A stretch of 59,785 nucleotides of DNA from Saccoglossus kowalevskii. Taxonomy: Eukaryota > Hemichordata > Enteropneusta > Harrimaniidae. The position numbers and the translations under genes were made by a program. How positions within the stretch are numbered: the first letter of the stretch is position 1; the number at the start of each line of letters is the position of its first letter. The DNA lies in NCBI RefSeq assembly GCF_000003605.2, contig NW_003108579.1, positions 783,362 to 843,146 on the forward strand, in the 5' to 3' direction. The notes below the pieces were generated by a model that saw only the letters and a program-made list of their open reading frames with translations, did no database searches and was not told where the DNA came from. Positions 1 to 11,120 of the stretch are shown here, one piece after another.

Positions 1-67
1 AGTTGATGCCATCGATGTGTTTTAAGACACTGTCCACTGCTGACGCGACAATTTCCTTAGAAATCAT
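1..67 (-). CDS. Possible N-terminus of a gene running off the left edge
   Basis: Reading the minus strand from an ATG at 67-65 gives 22 codons without a stop, to the window edge: M-I-S-K-E-I-V-A-S-A-V-D-S-V-L-K-H-I-D-G-I-N. The start has A at -3. The segment has the spacing of an amphipathic helix, with I, V, A, V, L and I on one face, loosely like the helices in A-kinase anchoring proteins, but that is pattern resemblance only. Its start faces the plus-strand gene that begins near 208, which fits a bidirectional promoter. A 22-codon opening can occur by chance, and the product is not recognised. Confidence 0.3.
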   Translation of the reverse strand, partial: MISKEIVASAVDSVLKHIDGIN

Positions 68-207
68 TTTGATTTGATTTATGGATGGTGAGCACCGACA
101 CTCCGATCCGATGAACTAATCAAAACTAAAATGGCGCGTGTCACGTGACTTTGTTTGACACTCAACTCATTAGTATTCCTCCAATCACAGCTACATCTAC
201 TTTCTGG
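68..207. promoter_or_regulatory. Putative bidirectional promoter with a GTCACGTGAC box
   Basis: This short segment separates two divergent candidate start codons, at 67 (minus) and 208 (plus). It contains GTCACGTGAC at 140-149, a perfect 10-bp palindrome that matches the CLEAR-type E-box bound by USF, MITF and TFEB family bHLH-zip factors, and a GGCGCG CpG cluster just upstream. No TATA box is evident. The promoter role is inferred from the divergent arrangement and the palindrome. Confidence 0.4.
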
Positions 208-287
208 ATGTGCGCAGTCAAATTGTATAGGAGACAAGCTGGAGTCTCGTGTGGCGATAGCGATAACACCGGGACGAATGGTCTGGG
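208..287 (+). CDS. Proposed first coding exon of the coiled-coil gene
   Basis: This frame is open from 130. The first ATG in it (208) gives M-C-A-V-K-L-Y-R-R-Q-A-G-V-S-C and continues to a GTAAGC donor at 288. The exon ends with two bases of a codon, and the next exon at 648 starts with the single base needed to finish it as Gly. The segment has more CpG than the intron that follows, as expected for a first exon. If the ATG is wrong, the exon may be 5' UTR or the gene may start left of the window. Confidence 0.45.
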
Positions 288-3200
288 GTAAGCGTTTGTT
301 ATGCCAAGCATCAGCTTTCCCATATCCAGCAACCTGAGTAATGTACACTGCCCTCTATGGTCAATAATAACTTTTATATATTTTGCCAATAGAGGGGGCT
401 CTATTTCAATGAATGTTTTGTTGCTCCAAATAAAGCGTTAATGCATTTATTTAAAAGCATTATTTAATGAATGTTTTATGTTTGTTTTATTGATTAATCC
501 TAATAAGAAAAAATATTACAAAAAAATATAGCCACATCATTTTTCAAATTTTCCTAGGACAAATATTTAAATTTTTGTTTCACTTTACTCCATTTGTATA
601 AAATACTTGCAATATAGATAAACAGTAATTGTTTTTGTTTTTATTAGTTATGAAGAATTCCAGCAACAAGCTGGCAAGCTAAATTCACTGAATACTTACC
701 CACAGTTAATGCAGAGATCTACACGTATTGGTTATGAGATCAGTAAAGTTGTCTACAGAGGTTACCATGCAGGAGAACACTTGCAGGTATGCTGTATTCA
801 CAGACCCTGGTAGCTTAATAAAGTTAGTGAACTAGTTTTTGTTACTGCCTAGCAGAATTTGATGCAGTTGGAATATTATACATTTTAAATGTCGCCGTCA
901 TTCATATTTGCCTCCAATCTTATCTAGGTGTCGGTGTTCTCTCGAACCAAAAATGGTTGGTTGGTGGCCTAATTTGCATAAGTTTAAATATTAATTTGCA
1001 TATAATTTGCATACACAATTCCAGGATTTAATTATTTTTTTTATTTTTATTTAATTGAAATGTATTTACAAATAATCATTTGAAATATAAACAAATAACT
1101 ATTTTAATTTGCATTGATGGAAATCAATAATATTACTTTATGCAATGCACAGTTCAGGGTCGGGAATTTATATGCTCTCAAAATAAACCGCGATCTTGAG
1201 TGTTACCAACTTTAGGGTATGCAAAGGTGTGATATGCATTGAAAAATTAATTACTGTAAAATACTTTATTTTAGCTGGAATTAATTTTTGCTTAAAAAAC
1301 TTTTAGGTGTTTTGCATTGAATTTATTTTCACTGATATTTGATGAAATATAGGAAAAAATGTATATTCGATTGATTTTATTTTCACTTGATTATCCCTTC
1401 AGCGAAAATAGTGAAAAATAAATTCCAAGTGAAAATAAAGTATTTTACAGTATATATATGTGATCATAATTGCAAAAGAGAAGCCTCTATTTCTAGAAAT
1501 AAATGAACTGGTTTGTGTTTATACGATTTACATATATGTAGTGTCATTGCGTATTCGCAAAGCAGTGTAATACATGTGTTCTATGTGTTTGAATACAGGG
1601 ATAGTCTTGTTCATGCATGTTTACACAATCCAAGCACCAGCTGTGTTCTGTGACTATGTTGTCTAGAACTACATTTGATTGATGCCTACTAAATCAATTT
1701 TATCACATGTCATGAAATTTGCATACCCTTATCCTATGAATCATGTCTGATCCCTCCTATTATCTTAACAACTTGAACGTGGCCAGATAAATAGGCTTGG
1801 TTGGGGTACATTTATGAGTTGACTTCCGCTCTATGCTTAACCAGGGATAGTTCACAGTCATTGCGCAGCATATAATGTCATGTAAATAAAGAATGTATTT
1901 TGAAAATATTGTGTATTTTGCAGGAGACCTTCATTAAGAACGAAAGAATCACAAGGCATGTTTTTTGCCTTCAAATAGTGTTCCATTCTCTATTGCAATC
2001 ACTATAGCATACACCAGGTATTTCATGGCCAGGGGAACAATGAATGTGATGGCAGGAGAGAACAGAACATTATATTTTAGCACAAAAAACAAGTCTTGTG
2101 GCTCTTTGCGAGATCTCCAACAGTCATCAAGGAATAGGGTCTATTAGACTGACTAATTGCTTGTAGGTTTTTGTATAATCCTTGCACAATGTTCTATTAT
2201 AGTTGATGCAAGACAATGCGATAAAGAGTCGCACTGAGTTGAAACTGAACACTGAAATCCAAGAAGGTGAACAGAAGATAGCTGATTACAAAATAAGGAA
2301 AGAACAAGCAAGAAGCAAAGAACGTAAGTGTAAAATTATATAATTAGATCTAATTCTTGTTTTCGGTGGTCTGGTGGCGGTGGTCATCACACAGTGCATG
2401 TTCGAGTTTCATGTAAACAATGTATACGTCGCTATGGGACACGGCATGATCAACTTCACCCTTTAAACTATGATATGCAAAGTGCATCAAATAAAGTTAA
2501 CTTTTACTATGATGGTGCGACTGCGACTGACTGGTTATGTGACATTAAAAAGAGGTTTAAAATTAGTACAATAATACTTGCATGGGTCAGAGGTCAAATT
2601 GCGTATAAAGTATTTGAATGACAACATCCAGTGAAATCTTGATTTTTAAGGCATATGCTTAAAAAGCCATTAGAGTGATAATTTCTCTTGCCATGTGTAA
2701 AGATTTTGGGATATTACATGTCTTGGGAAAAATTATGTTTTACATTGGAATTCCACAACACTTCTACAATGAAAAACAAAAGTGTTCACAAAAATATACT
2801 AATTTTATTCAAATTTTGTATAAACGTCATATATGATGGGTTACTAATGCTTTAACACTTATGACTTTTAGAAATATTTGAAATATGATTCAAAATATTG
2901 TCACACATTTTAAATCACTTTTCAGACATTCCTTGACCGAATTTTGTTCAAATTTCTTACAAATAATATTATACAGGGATTGAGTTAACCCCATGCATAT
3001 TTTGCTTCCCAGACTCCAATTATTGAAGAGTGACCCAGTTTTTCAGGCAAGCTGGGGACCAATCTCTAATAAAGTTATCCAGGTCAAATTTCCTGAAATG
3101 TGAGTGGGACTCGTCTTGCTGAGATACTAGCGCAAACCCTGGACTATACATAATTTGTTGTCTTCAACTGTTAATTCAATCAAACGCAAGCAGTAATAAT

Positions 3201-4618
3201 GTCATCAGTTATTTGTTTTCCTGAAAATTCAAGCATGGCAATCTTGGAATCAGTGCAAAGCTACTTACGAGGGTTAGCCTGATTTGCACACCATTTTCAT
3301 TATTTTATATAAATTACGTTTACCTGCCGGATTTCACAGTTATGACTTTTATAAATATTTTTTTTTTGGCAAATAGAACAAGAGATGGAGAACCGGATTC
3401 ATGAACACAAACAAAAACTTGAAGACATGAAACAAGAGTGCAACCTACAGCTTGCTGAGAAAAGACATATCGAGAATACAAAGCTTGATGAGATGGAGAG
3501 TAAAATGCTGCAGGGTATGTTAACTCAATAAAAGACCATATTTAAAAAAAAATACATTTTAACATTCAGGTTCACAATGTGTTCCAGGTTGTTAGCTGCC
3601 ATTGAAGCAGATCATAAAATTTGACAATGTTGTTCTATTTCATACTGTGTTCACATAATCAAGATAAAAAAACAAATATATGATCACTGAACTACTCTGT
3701 GTACAAATCATTCAATTTGCATAAAAACATGGTATATAGAAAATGGTATTGTGTAGGTAATTATAATCCTTGGTATTTATTCACTTTCACCAGACATTTT
3801 GACCCTTACTTAGTGTAATATTTGAATAAAGTGAGATATCATGTTATTCAGATTTAACACTGAAGAAGGACAATTGATCGAAACATGTGCTAATATTGAA
3901 TAATCAGCATAGATTAAGATTATCTACTACCATTTTCTGTTATTAATATATATTGGCCCCAGGAGCTTTCTTACATTCGTTTTAATAAAAACCTGGTGAT
4001 TTTTAAGCATTGCCTCATTGGTATTAATCATTGATTGATTTTAGGTGCTGTTTAGTTATTCAAAACAGTTGTCAGTTAACAGATCAGCCGAACGGTTATT
4101 GACATGTGAGCCTGGAACACAAGTGATTCACAAGTGATTTTTTATTAGCAGTTTCGTACCCAGGCTCAATGAACGAAACATTGTTATTTTGATCCAAAAA
4201 AAAGATGGCATTGGCCAGAATGTGAACTCTGATCACATCATGTCAGATCACAGAGAACTGTCATGTGTGTCTTTCAAACTACTTGATAGTTCATATGAAA
4301 GTACTACCACAAAGATACAAATAATATTATAACTTATCACAGTTTGATGTCATTTTATGAAATTCATCACCTTTTCAACAGAATAATATAATAAATAACC
4401 TTTATATTAGCCTGTTTACTAAACAAAACACTACGAATGAAGTGGGGAAGGAATGCCGAATTTAACATTTTTTTTTCAATTCTACAGAGATTAAAGCAGC
4501 CGATGATGCCCGTCAAATTGAAACACTGAACAAGTTAGAACAGTTGGGTGTTGACATGACCAAGTATCTTGTTAATCGACAAGGGTCTGCTATAGATCAA
4601 GAAGTCCAGTTCTGTTAA
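208..4618 (+). CDS. Small charged coiled-coil protein gene, five exons
   Basis: Proposed coding exons are 208-287, 648-786, 2203-2323, 3377-3514 and 4488-4618, with the stop TAA at 4616-4618. All junctions are GT...AG and the phases agree, giving 609 nt and 202 aa. Exon 2 encodes a segment including YPQLMQRSTRIGYEISKVVY and YRGYHAGEHLQ. Exons 3 and 4 are very rich in E, K, Q and R with heptad-like spacing, for example QEMENRIHEHKQKLEDMKQE, so a coiled coil over roughly residues 80-165 is likely. The C-terminus is EQLGVDMTKYLVNRQGSAID followed by a short tail ending QFC. The central text resembles the C-terminal region of a widespread uncharacterised eukaryotic family that may be related to band-7/SPFH-like proteins; this is from memory and unverified. 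Exons 2-5 are strong. Exon 1 (start MCAVKLYRRQ) rests on a good GTAAGC donor and matching phase. No signal peptide or membrane segment is seen. Confidence 0.75.
648..786 (+). CDS. Exon 2 of the coiled-coil gene
   Basis: The acceptor TTATTAG ends at 647 and the donor GTATGC starts at 787. The exon adds one base and 46 codons: YEEFQQQAGKLNSLNTYPQL, then a segment containing RIGYEISKVVYRGYHAG. This is the most conserved-looking part of the protein. Confidence 0.8.
1252..1452. repeat. MITE-like element with long terminal inverted repeats
   Basis: The left end (1252-1283) starts TACTGTAAAATACTTTATTT and continues into TTGGAATT-like sequence. The right end (1421-1452) is its reverse complement over about 30 bp, with a small mismatch block. 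About 200 bp long, no coding capacity, inserted in intron 2 of the coiled-coil gene. Elements with TACTGTAAA termini are common in marine invertebrates as far as I recall. Confidence 0.75.
2203..2323 (+). CDS. Exon 3 of the coiled-coil gene
   Basis: The acceptor ...TTATAG ends at 2202 and the consensus donor GTAAGTG starts at 2324. The exon encodes LMQDNAIKSRTELKLNTEIQ, then a highly charged stretch ending in KEQARSKE. It ends in phase 1, and the next exon completes the split codon as Gln. Confidence 0.85.
3377..3514 (+). CDS. Exon 4 of the coiled-coil gene
   Basis: The acceptor AAATAG follows a T-rich tract and the donor GTATGT starts at 3515. The exon carries the core of the predicted coiled coil, QEMENRIHEHKQKLEDMKQE, and ends NTKLDEMESKMLQ. 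It enters and leaves in phase 1. Confidence 0.85.
4488..4618 (+). CDS. Last exon of the coiled-coil gene
   Basis: A T-rich tract and the acceptor CTACAG end at 4487. The exon encodes EIKAADDARQIETLNKLEQL, then GVDMTKYLVNRQGSAIDQE and a short end to the stop TAA at 4616-4618. A possible ATTAAA poly(A) signal lies at 5022-5027. Confidence 0.85.
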
Positions 4619-7600
4619 TGAGCTTTAATCAAATGCTATCATTCTACAAACAAAGTTTGGAAAGTACTATTAGCATATACATGTACTCGCAAAAAAACAT
4701 GTATGTCTTTTGTTAGGCACTGAATATTTTTTAAAATCACTTTTATATTTACATTAATATTTTGAACTTTTTAAATAATATGTGGCCAATTTTATATAAG
4801 AAATGAACTATTTTAAAACTACATATCTGTCACCATTATTGACTTAGCATGACTTTGACAATGTGATTATTTATTATGTGGAAATGGCATATTATATATG
4901 GTCCTCACTACTATGTGAAGTGGCTGTACATCGAGTCTGGCGTATATAGTGTTTGTTATTGTATAATGTCGTAACAACTGTGAATGTTTTGTTTTCAAAC
5001 ATTGCCAGAATGTTGGTTTATATTAAAGCCAGCTCACTAAACCATACAACAGTTGATTCCAAATAATATCTGGTCATTTATCATATATGAAAGCCTGCTT
5101 ATATAAGAAAGTACTTACATCACTGTTACCTAACAGTGATTGACAAGAGTTTATTATTTTCAGGAGGCTTTTCTTCTCTGCCTTAAAATATGACTGGGTT
5201 TTCAAGGAAATCTCGACACATAAACATAATAAATTTAGCATATAATCAGTGTTATGATATTTATAATTGTAAATTGCAGAAAAACCGTTGGCTTTTCTTG
5301 TTAGCTATACATGCTTTCAGTATTATGCGCCAGGTGTGTTCATTGTTCATTACAATCACCCTTGTCCTAGGTTCATTACGTAGCCATATAATAGCAGTTT
5401 AAAGTAACTTTGAACCATTTGAACATGTACTTTCGTATTGCATTGGAATTAAAACTTTAAAGGGCAGTGGTCACAGTGCGACACATTGCGGCCAATACAA
5501 CATGTGTAAAATACATTGTTGACATAACATTTGAATATGTGATGCGTGACGACCATCGTCCTCTTGAAGATTCTTTTTTCACTGTTATGCTACATGCTCA
5601 ATGTAGGCGGTTGAAACGAACATTCCACTAATACATTGCAATGTATGTTTAGTTGTTGAATGTAAAGTAATGTAGCGTGCATATTAATCCGTCATCCCTA
5701 TCATATTGAAATTTACTAGGTGCATATCATTAGTGTCATGTTTGCATAACACTTCTCTGCATGTTGTGTGCGTGTATGAACCAACAAAAAAAATCATGCT
5801 CATGCAGACATTTATGACCCTGCAAACCTCTGTACGGCTTTGTAATAAGAGTGGGTTGTATTGGCCATTTTCACAAGACTTAATAAGTTTGTTAGTCAGT
5901 AGCTGAGTTGTGGATTCCTTGGTTGCTTAACTCCCATGCATGTGAAGGGGGGGGGAATTGATGTTGATCGTCTTTGACTTTCGTGCAATTCACGCACATA
6001 CCATGAAGTTGGATGATGTGTAATTTATATCTGATAGTCTACCAACAACAAATTAGACAAAAACTGAGGCCAAGTAGCTCACGAATGACTACTTGTATAA
6101 AATCTACCCCCTTCTCTGTAACAAGCGTGCTCAGTAAACCAATATATATACATGTTTTATATTTGTGTTTTAAATAGGTTTTTTTAAGGAATGTACATTT
6201 TTATGCGTGTATAATTTAGTCTTCCGAATTGTAAATACTTGTGGACAATATAAAGAAAGTTCATATAACAAGAGGCGATTTATCCAAAGATACTGATGCT
6301 TTACAATATATTTTGTCAATTTGGTTAAATATTTCAAAAACTGAAAGTATGTAAAGCTTTCCCATTCAATGATACCTATTCTAATTGCTGTGTACATATA
6401 CTCATTTGTGCAAAACGCGATGTCTGTTCAAACTTTCGTGTATTTTCCACACTTTGCAAGCTACATAATTATATTTAATTTAAGAGACACAATAATTGCT
6501 CACAAACCACAGGGATGTATCTTGATGGTATGGGACCCATGCAACGTGTAAAAGGTTTAGACAAAGCAGAGTTTTAGTGTTTTTTTTATCTTTTTTTCAA
6601 AAAAGTTGAGAACTGGATGATTCAATTATTCTGAGCTCTATATGTACTACATTGTATTAACGTGCTTATATAGTTTTTCAAATGCGAATAGTTTTGTATA
6701 TTTGTTCTCTTATGTATCTTAGAAGATACAATTGCATGTCTGTAGCAGTATTCCATACACTTCTATAGTCAATTAATTTCCACATAAATGAAAATTACAC
6801 AAATATAATATTACATCAAGAGTATCACTTTTATTGTGGACGGATAATGTGCCAAAGGGCTTTATTATATCATACAATACAATAACAATGGGTTGCAGTT
6901 CTTTATGAATGCACAAGAAACATGCTTTGTTCATATAACATTAAACTGTAAAACACTTAAATCCATATACCTTAATATTCTCAACATAAAAATAAAATGG
7001 TCTAAACCACGTGATTATTGCATGCACATGTGTGTACATTACCCGGGGTCATATTCAATTGGGCAAACAAACGTGTGAAAATGGTTACAAAGTACAGTCG
7101 AGGCTGTGTATTACGACCACCCAATTTTAGACAGGCGGTCTGTATATGATGCTTGAATTTGTATTTCGTAAATACAAATGTGACAATAGTTTGTCGGTTA
7201 AATATCAATTTGTCAACATATTTGAAGAGGCGAATGGAAACTTTACGTCTTGATTAACTGATGCCAAAAGGGCGATGACTGGTCACGTTGGACAGGTGGT
7301 CTTTATACACAGCTTACTTTACATGCAAATAAAACTGGGGAAGCCTGAAGGCGGTTACTAGGGGAAAGGTAGACTATAAAAGGAGGTCACGAACACAGGT
7401 TTAACTAAACATTCTGTTATAAATCCTACTTAAATTATATTGTGTCATACCAACAAAAAGTGATATATTGAGATATAAATTTCTCATTCTCTTTAAGTGG
7501 TTGAAGCTATTACTAAGTATATTTTGAACGTAACTAGCTCATATGTTAAGTCGAATGATGTGATTGAATGACCGTGCTGAGTACCTGTTCATACCACACT

Positions 7601-9035
7601 GGTTAAAGTTTGTACGATGTACACGGTGGGGCTGGACTATATGTATACCAAATACGTCTCTTGACTGCATTGTACAGTCTGTGATAAAAGTGTTACAAAG
7701 TAATTCGGTAGGTATGTGATACGAAAACCTGAAAGTTGCATGTTATGACTTGTGACTCTTCACTGGTCAAATAATTGAAAATTAAACAAATGCTCGGGGT
7801 TTACTGCTAAAGTGTGCTTACAATTTATATCACGTAGAACACTCTAAAACGTAGTAAAATGTGTAAGATCAGGAATAATAATCGTAAACTGAACAAACTA
7901 AAAATGCTTAAAATAAGTCGCCCTTTCTGGTGACAAGGCGCTGTTGTCTGAATGAATGGGAAGCCGAACAACAACGTTAACGTTGCTTTGATCTGAAGAA
8001 TGTTTCTGTGTTATTTGCACCACCCGATGACAACACGCCCAAGCAAGTTTTGAGTGATATTTACTTCATCCATATAATTCACATAACGCGTTATCCGTAG
8101 AGAGTGCTGCTGTTGGGTAAGGTGCACTGCATCCACGTGATTCTGGTGAAGTAACCTTGTCAGATTTAGAACAGTCGTTAGTTACTATCATAGTGCAGTA
8201 TTAACCAAGTTACAGACGCATATAAATTAGTATACTTCCATATTGAATCAGATTTAAATTATACTAAATTCGCATATGTACATCATATAACAGAGGTTAT
8301 GCAACACACCAGAGTATGAATACATTATATTGAATTAAAACAATTATCAGATAAAAAAAAATTCATATCGATAAAAAGGAAAAGAATTCTGTACATATCT
8401 GTTATATCATTATTCATATTGTATTAATACATTTGCTCTTTAAACAAAACTACTGTACAATTTTCGAGAAATATTTCTCGGTCGTTTTCGCTACATTTGA
8501 ACCACGTGCGTGTAAATAATAGAGATCGTCCAGGGTTATGTGTCGTTTATCAGAAATCTTATAAATATTAAAAGTCCTGTCTGGTAAATCGTGAATGTTA
8601 AATGCATTTTAATATATCTTAAAAAAAGTTTTATAAATAACAAAATCTTTCGATACCACAACTACCATCTTGTGTTTTAAAAGAACGCCTCTTTTCAGTT
8701 TAATTATTTCGTGTGTTGAAGCCAGGTCAGACTTTGTAGGTAAATATTGAGTTTCTCTATGACTCCTGGTAAATTACGACGTAGTTTTTAATATTGTTCT
8801 TCAATGTACCAATCGGTATTCCTCAGCTACCCACAATGGATTGCGATCGCATACAACATCCGGTACTGAGTGAGCTTATTGATATTGATCTTCGTTCATT
8901 ACCAAGTACTTATGTTGTTCGTAGAATGGTAGTATATATCAGAAAATAATATCCAGAATTCATGTAAAAGTCGAGTGAAAACCGCGTGATCTTGTACCAG
9001 GAGCATCGAATCAGATCGGCATTGCATTTCTTTGA
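4619..9035. other. Gene-free convergent spacer between two genes
   Basis: This segment lies between the 3' ends of the plus-strand coiled-coil gene and the minus-strand receptor gene. It is AT-rich with only short, compositionally unremarkable open frames. Apart from the transposon-like element at 7093-7402 and possible poly(A) signals near both ends (5022-5027 plus; 8787-8792 minus), I see nothing in it. Confidence 0.6.
7093..7402. mobile_element. Non-autonomous DNA transposon remnant, pogo/Tigger-like ends
   Basis: The left end reads TACAGTCGAGGCTGTG, followed by ACGACCACCC and an internal GACAGGCGGTC. The right end holds the inverted form (GGACAGGTGGTC at about 7289-7300, then GGAGGTCACGAACACAGG at 7383-7400). 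Repeated GACCACC/GGTGGTC motifs just inside a CAGTCGA-type terminus are typical of pogo-like non-autonomous elements in marine invertebrates; family assignment is from memory. No transposase remnant is seen. Confidence 0.45.
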
Positions 9036-9577
9036 TCACGCCAATTTCATGTTTACTTCCATGCACTTTTTGATTGCTCTGAAATGACAAAAACAGTGTG
9101 AGAACTAAACGTTAACTATTGGCGAACTGAATGTTAAAAAATAAATCAATGGAAATAAACTGACACCAACTACGTTAATATCGACGGGTGGATATATCTA
9201 CAGGGCGTATAAAAACAGTATGTCCAAAGTACACTATACATTTCCACCGCAATGTGAAGATGTTCGACAGTTGTGTCAATATACTGTAGTAGAATCAAAG
9301 GATTCATCATGTTTTTAGACGGCGACATAAACATAATCAACGGTAGTAACAGTGCCAACATGTTATGACATGTTATGGCTGTGTATGAACTAAAAAAGCG
9401 TGTAAAATTATTTTAAAAAATCATGAGAACGACGAGTACTCACGTACCCTTAGATTCCCTGCATTCTTTTGTCGCATGTGTCGTCTTGGTGTACATTGAC
9501 GAGTGCTCTGTATTCGAAATCGAAGACATCACTGATGACGATGCATGCTTTCGTTTTGCTATAAATGCCTTTTTCAC
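9036..9577 (-). CDS. Receptor exons: cytoplasmic tail, end uncertain
   Basis: The exon starting at 9577 gives VKKAFIAKRKHASSSVMSSI and a Ser/Thr-rich stretch to TKECRESK. Two donors follow: GTACGT (exon end 9448) and GTGAGT (exon end 9444). Joined to the exon at 9078, the first gives EQSKSAWK and a stop at 9055-9053; the second gives GTAIKKCMEVNMKLA and a stop at 9038-9036. The third frame of the last exon stays open for about 60 codons but is reached by neither donor. The basic start after TM7 and the many Ser/Thr fit a short regulatory tail. Confidence 0.65.
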
Positions 9578-11083
9578 CTTGAGATACAAACATAGATAAA
9601 TACCAAAGTTATGAAAAGTAAACCTCAATGTATGTATAAACATGAATACAGACTCTAGTTTATTTGGGTGTCGCTTATGAATGCATTAAATAATGAAACG
9701 TGATAACATCAATATCAAACACCATTCGTTTTCAGTTTCTTGGTCAATAAAGAATCCTAAAGGTCACTTGAATAAACATAGCAACATATCACACAAAAGA
9801 CATATACAAGTTGTGTGAAATATTTAATTTACATATGTAATTGGTATTGTATAATTTTATTTTTTCGATAAACGTTATTTCACAATTTTATATTCCTTAT
9901 TTAGCCAACAACTTTCTCAGTATTAATTGAAGTTCTTTTAGATTACACATTTGCTCCTAATTTGATTATCTCACTGTAATTATTCATATCACCACAGTGT
10001 AATGTACAATTATAAGTATTCATTGGGGTTACTATTGGTAGATAGGATTTTGCATTTAAATATCTATATTAATTTAATATATCTACTTTAAGTTACACAC
10101 TTTCTATGTTTTACTTTATATATTAATCGAATTTTAAATTCATTCAGGCATTTTTACAGGCACCTCCCCCTATACTATAAGCAAAATCTAATTGAGACTT
10201 GCAGCTAAACATTTGATAAGGAAATTGTGACACTACATTATAATATTGGGAAGTGAAATGTGCCACAGAGCACTGTTCACTCACCTCGTCATTCATAATA
10301 CAGTGCAGGACGAAGAAGAATACACCCTGTAAGGAAAAAAGATTGTACATATTAAATATACAATGTTTGACACACTGTGAGACGTGAAACATACTTGATA
10401 TACTTGTATTATTATTATTATTATTATTATTCTTTCTTTATTCCGCACTATATGGCCACCGGCCTAAAGTACTGTTTCACACTATATACTTGTATATTAA
10501 CTTAATTTCACTCCAACAAACTCTGAAGCAACAGATGTCAAAAACTGAAAGAAATGTGCCAATAATATTGGTTTACTAAGTGTGATGCATGCTAAGAACC
10601 CAAGATATATTACGACTTTCTGTGTTACAAAATGTGTTCGACTGCTTTTCCCAACAAGCAAACAAACTTCCAAGTCGGGACTATAGTTATTATTGAGTCT
10701 TAGTATGCAACAAAATAAAACTGAATCACACCTGGAGCGAGTTTAGTACAATGAATAAATACTGCAGCTCCTGCACTATTCCAATCAGCCACGTGAGACC
10801 GAGTAATGGCAGCAATACGAGGGCGGCACGTAAACCAGACCTACAAAATCACAGAAAAAAAAATCAGGTACGTGGCATGGGTTGAGAAAGTAGTATATGG
10901 TGAAATTCAATAAACTGTAAATCAGAACTGAAAAAAATCCTCCTCCACGCAAGTCATTTATATACAAACAATACTGAATCGTTTAGCTCTATAGCGGATG
11001 ATAATATTCGTCAGATAACCTAACTCGTGTACTGAAAATTATCGGGAAAAAGAACATTCGAATAGTATATGCACGTGTAATAC

Positions 11084-11120
<37 letters not shown>

